A stretch of 64,000 nt of DNA from Planctomycetaceae bacterium. GTDB lineage: Bacteria; Planctomycetota; Planctomycetia; Pirellulales; Pirellulaceae. Location: NCBI GenBank assembly GCA_018660825.1, contig JABJJO010000150.1:62001-126000 (forward strand), in the 5' to 3' direction. Below are positions 56,214 through 64,000 of this stretch, one piece after another. Each line of letters begins with the position of its first letter. The stretch's first letter is position 1. A program made the position numbers and the translations under genes. The notes below the pieces were generated by a model, which was not told where the DNA came from, searched no databases, and saw only the letters and a program-made list of their open reading frames with translations.

Positions 56214-56780
56214 TTACAACACCATTGCAATGCTTGCAACAGCTATCATGACTAGGCCAAATAATAACTTGATGAGTGAACCGGCCAATCTTGCCCAGAA
56301 ACTACTGATACCAACTCGCCAGGCCTCTCGGTTCTCTTTGCCATCCCAACGTTCACCTAAATAGGCACCTAACATGGCCCCGCATCCAGCAAATAACAGG
56401 GCACCGACCAGCGAACCAATAACCGGAATCGGAATTGGAATACCCAACATCAGGCCCGCAATACTACCCGCGAAAGAGCCTACCACCGCTAAAATTGCCC
56501 CCTTGCGACTGCCACCTGCTTTCCGCGTACCAACGGCGCTGGTCGTCATTTCCAACAATTCACCAATTCCAGCTAGTATTGCCAGCGCTGCGACCACCCA
56601 CCATCCAAACGCGTAAGGTGACGCCTCCGGCATCAACCAGGAATACAACGCTGCACACAGTACCATCAACCAGTTGCCCGGCGCAGATATTGAATTCAAT
56701 GACCAACAACCAATAAAGATCGAAAGTAAAATCAACGCATAGGCCAAATTCCACCAATTCAGATACGCTGAATCTTCCAT
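56214..56780 (-). CDS. DUF456 membrane protein
   Basis: The 188-residue protein has four or five hydrophobic segments and a Gly-rich middle: APGNWLMVLCAALYSWL, AALAILAGIGELLEMTTSAVG, GGSRKGAILAVVGSFAGSI, GLMLGIPIPIPVIGSLVGAL. These are the hallmarks of DUF456, a small bacterial membrane family of unknown function. AGGGAGA is well placed before ATG 56780. It lies downstream of the acetoacetyl-CoA synthetase gene on the same strand (43 nt apart) and is convergent with the sulfatase gene. Confidence 0.82.
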   Translation of the reverse strand: MEDSAYLNWWNLAYALILLSIFIGCWSLNSISAPGNWLMVLCAALYSWLMPEASPYAFGWWVVAALAILAGIGELLEMTTSAVGTRKAGGSRKGAILAVVGSFAGSIAGLMLGIPIPIPVIGSLVGALLFAGCGAMLGAYLGERWDGKENREAWRVGISSFWARLAGSLIKLLFGLVMIAVASIAMVL

Positions 56781-56823
56781 AACCAATCTCCCTAATACAG
56801 ATTTTGCGCCCTACCCTCGCCAA

Positions 56824-58764
56824 CTACAACTTTTCAAAGTTATCGAGCGATGCGGGGTTGGCTATCGATTCTCGGTTTGACAATTCATCGCCACATATCA
56901 TCGCCCGCACCGCCAGTTCAACTTTCTTTCCACTACGAGTATACGGTATTTCCGGCACTTCGATAATCAATGACGGCACATGTCGGGCAGACGTTTCCTG
57001 ACGAATCCAATTTCGAATGCGGTCCTTGAGCTTGTCACCCAAGATCACATCCTCGGCAAGTTTAACAAACAGCACCACGCGGATGTCGCCCCGCCATGGC
57101 TGACCCACAACAATACTATCATCAACTTCTACTAACGCTTCCACCACTCGGTAAATTTCAGCAGTGCCGATTCGCACCCCACCCGGTTTAAGAGTTGCGT
57201 CACTGCGGCCGTGAACCACGACCCCGCCACACGAACCCTGACTACCTGTAAGCTCAATCAGATCACCATGCCACCAATGTCCATCCCCCCGAGAGAAATA
57301 CGCCTCGTTATAGCGACTACCATCCGTGTCGTTCCAAAACCCAATGGGCATACTTACAAATGGGGTACAACATACGAGTTCCCCCTTAAACGAATCACCT
57401 TCGCCTATCCGCACATCCATACCCAATCCATAACACTGTAGCTCACTGCAAAACACCGGCAATAACGGATTGCCGAGCATGAAACACGAAATAATGTCCG
57501 TCCCACCACTGATAGAACTCATCTGAATATCTGACTTAACGTGTTCGTATACCCACTCAAATTCTTCCTTTGCTAGCGGCGCTCCTGTACTTAAAATAAC
57601 CCTCAACTTTGATAAATCATAACTTGATTTCGGGTCCAGTCGCCGCCGACACGCAGATAAGAACTTGGGGCTGGTACCAAAATGAGTGATGCCACAATCA
57701 GCCACCACATCCCACAGACGGTTTAATGACGGGCGAGCCGGAAAACCGTCAAAAAGAGTGATACTTGCACCCGCGTACAAACCCGTCAACATCCAATTCC
57801 ACATCATCCAGCCTGTCGTCGTGACGTATAGCAGATTGTCATCCGCCCGCAAATCGCAATGCAGCAACAATTCTTTCACTTGCTGCAACAGGGTGCCTCC
57901 AGCGCCGTGGACAATACATTTGGGCGGACCACTTGTACCAGAGCTATACATAATGACCAGCGGATGTTCAAACGGGAAACGTTCAAATACCATTTCAACC
58001 GGATCGCTCGAAATCCAGTCATCCCACAACCGCATCTTCGAATTATCGTCGGGTTTTAACGTGTCACTCGAAGGGACCAACTCCAGCACAATCGCCTGTT
58101 CTACACTTGGTAGTTCCTCGACAATTGCCTTGAATTTTTCGCCACAATCGATAGTCTTTCCGTTATGGACGTACCCATTCACGCCCAAAATAACTCGTGG
58201 GGTTATTTGGCCAAACCGTTCAAGCACCGCCTGTTGACCAAAATCAGGAGAACAACTCGACCATACGGCACCTATGCTCGCTGTTGCTAAAGCTGCGATT
58301 ACCGCCTCAGCAATATTCGGCAAAACCGCAGCCACTCGATCACCAACGCCAACTCCTTCGTCACGTAAAGCCTGAGCAACCTGCGAAACTCGGTGACGCA
58401 AATCATCCCAACTCAATTTCTCTGTCGCGCGGGATTCCGATATCCCCTGAATTGCCAGACCTCCACCCCCGTTCCTAAGAAGATTTTCGGCGAAATTCAA
58501 TCGAACCCCTGGGAAAAACCTAGCATCAGGCATCTTAGCTTGCTCTAACACTGGTTTTGCAGATCCTTCAAAAAGGATTTCACTATACTCCAACCAATCC
58601 GCCCAGAATTGCTGATACTCGCCTACCGTCCAGCGAAACAGAGTGTCAAAATCAACGACCCCCTCCTCGGGAAACGTCTCTTGCACGTGCATCAGGTAAC
58701 GTCCCATATGGGTTGTTACACATGCATCATCAGCTGGTTGCCAGAGCTTGCGATTAACCGTCAA
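56824..58764 (-). CDS. Acetoacetyl-CoA synthetase
   Basis: The acyl-CoA synthetase (AMP-forming) is of AacS type: NFAENLL, WDDLRHRVSQVAQALR, IGAVWSSCSPDFG, VIMYSSGTSGPPKCIVHG (P-loop), TTTGWMMWNWML, and C-terminal TRSGKKVELAVR (Lys for adenylation). It activates acetoacetate to acetoacetyl-CoA in ketone-body or PHB metabolism. An ATG at 58953 is in frame, but the additional 63 residues do not look like protein and the family starts near KLWQPADD, so TTG 58764 with GAGGC upstream is preferred. No PHB genes are adjacent. Confidence 0.87.
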   Translation of the reverse strand: MTVNRKLWQPADDACVTTHMGRYLMHVQETFPEEGVVDFDTLFRWTVGEYQQFWADWLEYSEILFEGSAKPVLEQAKMPDARFFPGVRLNFAENLLRNGGGGLAIQGISESRATEKLSWDDLRHRVSQVAQALRDEGVGVGDRVAAVLPNIAEAVIAALATASIGAVWSSCSPDFGQQAVLERFGQITPRVILGVNGYVHNGKTIDCGEKFKAIVEELPSVEQAIVLELVPSSDTLKPDDNSKMRLWDDWISSDPVEMVFERFPFEHPLVIMYSSGTSGPPKCIVHGAGGTLLQQVKELLLHCDLRADDNLLYVTTTGWMMWNWMLTGLYAGASITLFDGFPARPSLNRLWDVVADCGITHFGTSPKFLSACRRRLDPKSSYDLSKLRVILSTGAPLAKEEFEWVYEHVKSDIQMSSISGGTDIISCFMLGNPLLPVFCSELQCYGLGMDVRIGEGDSFKGELVCCTPFVSMPIGFWNDTDGSRYNEAYFSRGDGHWWHGDLIELTGSQGSCGGVVVHGRSDATLKPGGVRIGTAEIYRVVEALVEVDDSIVVGQPWRGDIRVVLFVKLAEDVILGDKLKDRIRNWIRQETSARHVPSLIIEVPEIPYTRSGKKVELAVRAMICGDELSNRESIANPASLDNFEKL

Positions 58765-58975
58765 TTGTGCCTCTGTCTTCTGGAAGTAAGCGAAAAATGC
58801 CCTCGTTGGAGAACGATTAGATTCTACCAGATTTAAATGTCGGAAGGGGCCAGGAATGGGGTGACACCCGCCAGCAGTTGCAATTGGGGTGGCGGATACG
58901 TATGATATTGGAATCACGAACCGTGGTCTATTAATTGGCCCATCACCATTCATCTAAGCCGGAATCTATTGATAC

Positions 58976-59773
58976 ATGACAAAAACAACCCGCAGCATCA
59001 CAACGTTTTTAATCCTGACACTCGTCACCTTCGTAATGGCCGGCGGCGCCTCGGCTGAAGAGAAATGGCAGCAGCTTTTTAATGGCAAAAACCTTGATGG
59101 CTGGACTCCAAAAATTCGTGGCTATGAGTTAGGTAATAATTTTGGGAATACATTTCGTGTCGAAGATGGCGTGATGAAAGTCGGATATGAAGCGTATGAC
59201 GAATACAAAGAACGGTTTGGCCACATTTTCTACAAAACTAGTTATTCGCATTATCGGATGCGGCTTGAATATCGTTTTGTGGGCGACCAATCAAAAGGCG
59301 GTCCCGGGTGGGCATATCGAAACAGTGGCATCATGATCCACTGTCAAACACCCGAGTCTATGACGAAAGATCAAAAGTTTCCCGTGTCTATTGAAGTTCA
59401 ACTGCTCGGTGGTAACGACACTGGTGATCGCACGACATCCAATCTCTGTACCCCGGGGACCAACGTTGTAATGAAAGACATGTTGCAACAGCGACACTGC
59501 ATTTCATCATCATCAGTGACTTATCGGGGCGATCGCTGGGTAACCGCCGAAATCGAAGTGCGTGGAGGTGGAGTCATCAAGCACATACTCGACGGCAAAG
59601 TCGTACTGCAGTACAACAAACCTCAACTCGACCCGAGAGATGCGGATGCGCAACGAATAATCGCCGATCGCAAAAGCGACTCACTGATCCTTGAAGGTGG
59701 CTATATTTCATTGCAATCCGAAAGCCATCCGATAGAGTTCCGTAAAGTTGAGATCTTGGCGCTCGACAAATAG
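58976..59773 (+). CDS. 3-keto-disaccharide hydrolase domain (DUF1080) protein, secreted
   Basis: The 265-residue protein has a signal peptide (FLILTLVTFVMAGGASA) followed by the DUF1080/3-keto-disaccharide hydrolase fold: WQQLFNGKNLDGWTPKIRG, FRVEDGVMKVGY, RMRLEYRFVGD, NSGIMIHCQTPESM, FPVSIEVQLLGG and EGGYISLQSESHPIEFRKVE. The family has a LamG-like beta-sandwich and includes enzymes that cleave 3-keto-glucosides, though many members are non-catalytic binders. It is divergent from the acetoacetyl-CoA synthetase gene. Confidence 0.9.
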   Translation: MTKTTRSITTFLILTLVTFVMAGGASAEEKWQQLFNGKNLDGWTPKIRGYELGNNFGNTFRVEDGVMKVGYEAYDEYKERFGHIFYKTSYSHYRMRLEYRFVGDQSKGGPGWAYRNSGIMIHCQTPESMTKDQKFPVSIEVQLLGGNDTGDRTTSNLCTPGTNVVMKDMLQQRHCISSSSVTYRGDRWVTAEIEVRGGGVIKHILDGKVVLQYNKPQLDPRDADAQRIIADRKSDSLILEGGYISLQSESHPIEFRKVEILALDK

Positions 59774-59789
59774 AATCGCAACTTGTCCC

Positions 59790-61379
59790 TCAGGGCGACG
59801 ATGCGACAACTTCCATCTTGCCGTCACTGGTTAATTTGATCAACACCGTAGTTAGTGTTTTATCCACCGTGAGGAATTTACCATCCCCTTTAAGAGCGAA
59901 GGGATTCGCAAATTGTGGGGGCACACGTTGAGCCGCGGGGTTTTTTATGCCACCACTCGACTTGGGGTCTGTCAAGGACTGCTCAAGCGTTGAGTCTTTC
60001 GAATCCACCGGCGCCCCATCAAATACACCGACAATGTATTTATTGGTTGCAATTTTACTGAACACAACTGGCTTTCCCATATCCGAGTTGTAAGTGACCG
60101 TCATCGTGAATTCACCCTTCGCGTTCGTGCGCCCACTAGGTATCCGCGAATTCAATCCGCGTTCCGCCTTGCTATTACGGGCCGGTGCAACCCACGGAGT
60201 CATAGTGATCACCGCGTTATCCAACGGATTTCCGTCAAGCGTCAAACGGCCTGACACCACCATCAACCCGCTCACATCAATCGAAACACCCTGCATGGTA
60301 ACGCTCGCAATTCCGGTAGGATGATCGGGATTAGTGGACAAATACCATACGCCTTCAATCTGTTGTGAACCATAAATCGAAAATGCCAGTTCAGCCTTTC
60401 GCGTTTTCCCGTCCTTAAGTTGCAGCAACGCGTTGAAGGTCACCACAATTTTTCCGTCTTCGTTCAAAACCGACTTGAGCACACAGTCCTGCCAATGAAA
60501 CCCCCAATAAATCATGGCATTCGCGTGTAACTTTTCAAGATCTAATGCAGCCAACACTTCAAACTGCCCAGCCGACAAGCCCTCGGTACCCGTGTTAATC
60601 GATGCTGGCACCAGCGCCTTTCCGGCCGCATTAAAATCCCCAGCAACACAACAATTGAATACATGCGTCCCTAAATCTTCCACAGATGTCGCTCGCTCAA
60701 ACGCAGCAACGGACGCCCGCGCCCTGCTCGGAACTTTATCAACCGCTTTGCTTATCGGCTTTGGAAACCTAGCCAAATCAATTTCCAGCTCCATTGATTT
60801 CCTCAGCGCGGCAAATTTGGATAGATCCTTCGTCGACTCCGGAATCGGAAGGTTAACCACGCCATCCCGCGTAATTTTCCATTCCTTGAGCAAACACAAA
60901 TGGAGTTTACCATCATACTGAGCAACGACCGCTTGCAACCACACTTTAGCGGCGCCATGACCAAATTGAATCATGATCATGTCGATGTCAAACCCTGTCG
61001 TGTTTACTATCGATGCCTGCCAGACATATTTCAAGTAAACCCGTGTCCAATCAATCATTTTATCACCGCCACCAATAAGGTCCGTGAGTGTTTTATCACC
61101 TTTCTTAAGAGGAACATTGCCAACCGCATTAAGGACATACGAGGCCAAGTCTGGATTGATATTACGTTGTTGATCCTTAACAAATTTGGTCAACTCAACA
61201 GATTGCAAGTAGCTATCCAAGACCGCTTTTTGATTACCGCTCTTGAACCACTGGTGCAGGTTTTTTGCCAATTCGACCTGCGGCCTGGTCGCCTTTTCCC
61301 AATTCTGAGCAGTCACGGGTTGGTTAAATAGCGACAACAGAAGAATCGCTAGGACGACCGGCTTCAAATTGACTTCCAT
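59790..61379 (-). CDS. Unknown secreted protein, beta-rich C-terminal domain
   Basis: The 529-residue protein is not recognised. The signal peptide is KPVVLAILLLSLFNQPVTAQ. Two related segments (YVWQASIVNTTGFDIDMIM and YWGFHWQDCVLKSVLNEDGK) suggest a duplicated nuclear-transport-factor-like or cystatin-like unit in the first 370 residues. Residues about 375-460 look like a carboxypeptidase-regulatory/transthyretin-type domain (VVSGRLTLDGNPLDNAVIT). ATG 61379 is chosen because GAGAGGA lies just before it. It stands alone between DUF1080 and the DprA-like gene. Confidence 0.72.
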   Translation of the reverse strand: MEVNLKPVVLAILLLSLFNQPVTAQNWEKATRPQVELAKNLHQWFKSGNQKAVLDSYLQSVELTKFVKDQQRNINPDLASYVLNAVGNVPLKKGDKTLTDLIGGGDKMIDWTRVYLKYVWQASIVNTTGFDIDMIMIQFGHGAAKVWLQAVVAQYDGKLHLCLLKEWKITRDGVVNLPIPESTKDLSKFAALRKSMELEIDLARFPKPISKAVDKVPSRARASVAAFERATSVEDLGTHVFNCCVAGDFNAAGKALVPASINTGTEGLSAGQFEVLAALDLEKLHANAMIYWGFHWQDCVLKSVLNEDGKIVVTFNALLQLKDGKTRKAELAFSIYGSQQIEGVWYLSTNPDHPTGIASVTMQGVSIDVSGLMVVSGRLTLDGNPLDNAVITMTPWVAPARNSKAERGLNSRIPSGRTNAKGEFTMTVTYNSDMGKPVVFSKIATNKYIVGVFDGAPVDSKDSTLEQSLTDPKSSGGIKNPAAQRVPPQFANPFALKGDGKFLTVDKTLTTVLIKLTSDGKMEVVASSP

Positions 61380-61483
61380 ATTGCATCCTCTCAAGCTTTG
61401 GTGGAGATCAGATTAGTAACAACATTATACTACCAAACAACGACAGTCGAGGAATTTCCGTCCAATTCCTAGGCATTGTTGCG

Positions 61484-62221
61484 CTAAGCGAAATGCAAAT
61501 GGTTCCCCGATAAGGCAGCAATTACTTCCTCAACAACATCCACCCGTATATGACCATCACAGTTAGGTGGAGTCAAAGACAAAAGAGTTAACGAGTTATT
61601 CATCACACCGTCTCGGTAATAATGCGAACTGCCTTTTTCGATCAAATCACCAATACCAAGCCCCACGCCACAGCCTTCTCGACTCAACACTCCATTCAAG
61701 ACAGACGCCGCCTGAGTTCGATCAATATTCACTATCACCGTTTGCCCATGAACAGCCAGTAACGCGCCGAGATGCTCACACATTTGCTCGTTGCGAGTCA
61801 GTTTTTTGTCCCCCAGATGGACGCTTGTTGCTTTGCCGTCGAGCAGACCAATGTTACCATAGCCAAATAAAATCGGGGCCCTCGCAAAACCAAGTTTATC
61901 AACGATCGATTTGGGATAAAGATCATCATGCGGGCCGAGAACCCAAACGCCAACACCGATCCATTGTTCACTAGCAATAGCAAGCGCCACTCCACGTTTC
62001 AATAACACTTGAATCTGCGTGGCATCAAATCCCTGTTGGGGCAGCGACTCAATTAACGACGCACAATCGTTGCTCAATAACCGATCAATTCCCTCCCCAG
62101 TATCGTTAAACTCGTGGACAAATGCAGCCCATTGATCATCCGACAAGACCGCCGCAGAATCTTGAACTGACAACCGGTATCGCAACATTAACACAGACTG
62201 AGTTGAAGGAGAAATATTCAC
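61484..62221 (-). CDS. DprA-like (Smf family) protein with eroded motif, coupled to RecQ-PRTase
   Basis: The 245-residue protein has the DprA Rossmann-type core by layout: LRYRLSVQDSAAVLSDDQW, then VLGPHDDLYPKSIVDKLG, PILFGYGNIGLLDG, and HLGALLAVHGQTVIVNIDRT. The canonical VGSR and SGxAxGxD sequences of DprA are replaced by HLGDKKLT and VNIDRTQAA, so ssDNA binding and RecA loading may be lost. The frame is open to 62320, but GTG 62221 with AGGA seven bases upstream lies just after the RecQ stop (62230). The pairing with RecQ-PRTase recalls ShosA/ShosT (DprA-like plus phosphoribosyltransferase); relation to it is inferred. Confidence 0.72.
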   Translation of the reverse strand: MNISPSTQSVLMLRYRLSVQDSAAVLSDDQWAAFVHEFNDTGEGIDRLLSNDCASLIESLPQQGFDATQIQVLLKRGVALAIASEQWIGVGVWVLGPHDDLYPKSIVDKLGFARAPILFGYGNIGLLDGKATSVHLGDKKLTRNEQMCEHLGALLAVHGQTVIVNIDRTQAASVLNGVLSREGCGVGLGIGDLIEKGSSHYYRDGVMNNSLTLLSLTPPNCDGHIRVDVVEEVIAALSGNHLHFA

Positions 62222-62229
62222 GCTATATC

Positions 62230-63999
62230 CTATCCGCCGCCGGTATTTGCCAAAGCAAGCGGCAACACTTCGCCGCTGCCATTTAATCGTAATAGATACG
62301 AAGCAACGGTTAAAGTCCATGCAGAGTTCACCGTATCATCAACTAACAGAACCGGTCCACTGGGCATATCTGCATCCACCGCAAACACACCGTCTAAATT
62401 GTGACAACAATGAAAACGGTTGACCTGTTCTCGCTGGGGCGCATTATCCAACAATTTCTTGATAACCGGGGAAAACACCAAACCCAATCTATCCGCGAGT
62501 CGTTTTGCGAAATCAGCAACAAGCGTCGGCGCCCGCAAACTCGGAATACAAGTGACCCATTGAGGCGGTGACGCTGACAAATCCCATCGTTGTTCTATCA
62601 TATCAGCAACCGCCTCCACCAATTCTTGGCAATAATGGCCCGCCTCAAACCCTTCTTTGACTTTGCGCCCCCAAGCGGCGTCAGCCCAACGGCTTAATAC
62701 TCGCCCCTCACTCCCTCGCAACCCTGTGGGAATATTGTATGTAATATCATATATTACAAACGCGTTGGGTGCGGCCTGCTTCTTCAATTCCAACGGCATT
62801 TCCGCCCGTCGCAAGAATAGCATCGCGTCCCTAATCGCCTGTGAATCCGGTGACACATTCACGACTGAGTGCCCTAAGCAATTGGAGCATTTCCCGCAAT
62901 CCGCGGTACTTTGATCGTCAAGTGCGTTCCTCAAATACTTCATCAGGCACTGATCCGTCACTACGTATTCACAGACCTCATCCCATTCCTCTTCACGCTG
63001 GTGCGTCAAAAACTTAAGTCGCTCTTGGTCAAGCTCAAAGGGTACGGGTGTCCTAAACCATTTTGTACCTCGTTTGACGACGGGTGATGGGGTTTCTACA
63101 CTAAGGAACTTCAACAATTGCGCCAAACGAGTGTAGCTAAGATTGAAGTATCCTTCTAAGTCACGAATAGAATATCCGTCGCCACGAGACAGTTGTTGCA
63201 ACAACCGTGTTACCACCTCGTTATTTGGAAATGCCTCTCGGCGAAAATATTCGTGTATTTCAGAGTCTTCGTTCCCGCGCAGTAAAACGCCTACCGCACT
63301 GTCAATCCCTCTACCTGCTCTTCCTACTTGTTGGTAATAGCCCACGATGGATGCCGGCGACTGATAGTGGACTACGAAAGACAAATCTGGCTTATCGTAG
63401 CCCATTCCCAATGCGATCGTGGCTACCAACACTTTCACGTGGTTATTCAACAATAACATTTCTAAATGTTCACGACATGAGTTGGACTCAGGAAAACCTG
63501 ATAACGATACACCGCTGTAATAAGGCTTGGCATCAATCCCATTATTACAAAGCCACACTGAAACCTGGTCGGCTGAACGTTTTGTCAGGGTATAAACAAT
63601 TCCTGTGCCTTGTTGCGATTGTACAAACTGCGCTAGCCACGCGAGTCGCGTAGCCTGATCCGGCACGTCGAGTGTCTCAAGTGCTAACGACTCTCGCATC
63701 AACTCACCCCGTTGCACCCCCATTTCACCAAGTTGGCTCTGCACGTCCTCGACGACGCGGTTGTTAGCTGTTGCGGTCGTACCCAGCACTGGTGTATTTT
63801 GCGGAAGCATCTTTAGTACATTTACTAACCGCCGATAATCTGGGCGAAAATCATGCCCCCAATCAGAGATACAGTGCGCTTCATCAATCACCAACAACCC
63901 TAAACCGCTAGCGATTGAATTCAACACTTGTTCCCGAAATTGATCATTTGCGAGTCGTTCCGGAGATATTAAGATTACGTCATATTGATCCCTTCCAAT
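62230..63999 (-). CDS. RecQ helicase with C-terminal ComF-like phosphoribosyltransferase, 5' end outside window
   Basis: The frame is open to the right edge, so the N-terminal helicase part is missing. Visible parts are ILISPERLANDQFREQV, VIDEAHCISDWGHDFRPDYR (DEAH box), TATANNRVVEDVQ, ATIALGMGYDKPDLSFVVHY, and YYQQVGRAGRG (motif VI). A RecQ zinc-binding segment follows: TDQCLMKYLRN and CGKCSNC. Residues about 450-565 of the visible part resemble a PRTase: KLLDNAPQREQVNRFHCCHN, and the PRPP loop VLLVDDTVNSAWT. RecQ unwinds DNA 3' to 5'. The gene is followed by the DprA-like gene, probably in one transcript. Confidence 0.9.
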   Translation of the reverse strand: MGRDQYDVILISPERLANDQFREQVLNSIASGLGLLVIDEAHCISDWGHDFRPDYRRLVNVLKMLPQNTPVLGTTATANNRVVEDVQSQLGEMGVQRGELMRESLALETLDVPDQATRLAWLAQFVQSQQGTGIVYTLTKRSADQVSVWLCNNGIDAKPYYSGVSLSGFPESNSCREHLEMLLLNNHVKVLVATIALGMGYDKPDLSFVVHYQSPASIVGYYQQVGRAGRGIDSAVGVLLRGNEDSEIHEYFRREAFPNNEVVTRLLQQLSRGDGYSIRDLEGYFNLSYTRLAQLLKFLSVETPSPVVKRGTKWFRTPVPFELDQERLKFLTHQREEEWDEVCEYVVTDQCLMKYLRNALDDQSTADCGKCSNCLGHSVVNVSPDSQAIRDAMLFLRRAEMPLELKKQAAPNAFVIYDITYNIPTGLRGSEGRVLSRWADAAWGRKVKEGFEAGHYCQELVEAVADMIEQRWDLSASPPQWVTCIPSLRAPTLVADFAKRLADRLGLVFSPVIKKLLDNAPQREQVNRFHCCHNLDGVFAVDADMPSGPVLLVDDTVNSAWTLTVASYLLRLNGSGEVLPLALANTGGG

Positions 64000-64000
64000 G

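Noticed and set aside
57686..58237. Plus-strand ORF of 183 codons
   Set aside because: It is antisense to the acetoacetyl-CoA synthetase, whose ATP motif lies in the same stretch.
62222..62320. Extended start for the DprA-like gene at 62320
   Set aside because: The added residues overlap the RecQ C-terminus in another frame and do not look like protein; GTG 62221 has a good Shine-Dalgarno.
1..64000. tRNA, rRNA, CRISPR, insertion sequence or prophage
   Set aside because: No cloverleaf-like, repeat-spacer, transposase or integrase signal was seen; absence is by eye and a tRNA scan would be decisive.

Overview
The window looks like a chromosomal segment of a planctomycete (Planctomycetota, probably a marine Pirellulales- or Planctomycetales-like lineage). 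The basis is its gene content: five separate S1-type sulfatase genes or modules, several DUF1501 and DUF1549/DUF1553 (PSD1-type) genes, a DUF1559 prepilin-like protein, a 3-keto-disaccharide hydrolase (DUF1080) protein, and a zinc-ribbon Ser/Thr kinase joined to WD40 sequence. Base composition is near 50 % G+C by eye. I found no rRNA, tRNA, CRISPR array, insertion sequence or phage gene.

Layout. 1-5.7 kb: a three-gene plus-strand operon with a multi-sulfatase protein cut by the window edge, an NHL-repeat protein and an Ldh2-type dehydrogenase. 5.8-12.5 kb: secreted proteins (a propeller-like protein, a sulfatase, a transglutaminase-like protein, an alpha/beta hydrolase). 12.8-17.2 kb: a frameshifted kinase/WD40 gene and a PSD1-type gene with Ig-like domains. 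17.4-25.4 kb: housekeeping and stress genes (cyclophilin, aat, HtrA protease, ferredoxin, ArsC-like reductase), plus a tight operon of membrane protein, soluble histidine kinase and polysaccharide deacetylase. 25.6-32.2 kb: an Nramp-like transporter with EF-hand insertions, NhaA with a His/Asp/Glu-rich insertion, a secreted HExxH protein, a PfkB kinase, MsrA and a lipoprotein. 32.3-37.1 kb: a PSD1-DUF1501-sulfatase operon. 37.2-43.4 kb: metabolic genes (Fe-ADH, OsmC, VOC, enolase-superfamily enzyme), DUF1559 and an LplT-like MFS protein. 43.9-56.2 kb: a plus-strand block with one PSD1-type gene, four DUF1501 genes, a PQQ-type propeller, an ABM-domain protein and a sulfatase with a C-terminal HEAT-like region. 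56.2-61.4 kb: DUF456, acetoacetyl-CoA synthetase, DUF1080 and an unknown secreted protein. 61.5-64 kb: a DprA-like gene directly behind a RecQ helicase that carries a ComF-like phosphoribosyltransferase tail; the RecQ gene runs off the right edge.

How the genes fit together. The main theme is envelope and periplasmic handling of sulfated polysaccharides: sulfatases, DUF1080, esterase, deacetylase and propeller proteins, together with secreted haem-like/DUF1501 pairs of unknown function. The most unusual element is the RecQ-PRTase plus DprA-like pair. It combines the two protein types used in the ShosTA antiphage toxin-antitoxin pair and is the best candidate here for an undescribed system. 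Other points worth following up are the three-catalytic-module sulfatase, EF-hand loops inserted in a transporter, and a perfect 17-bp inverted repeat in the leader of the HtrA gene.
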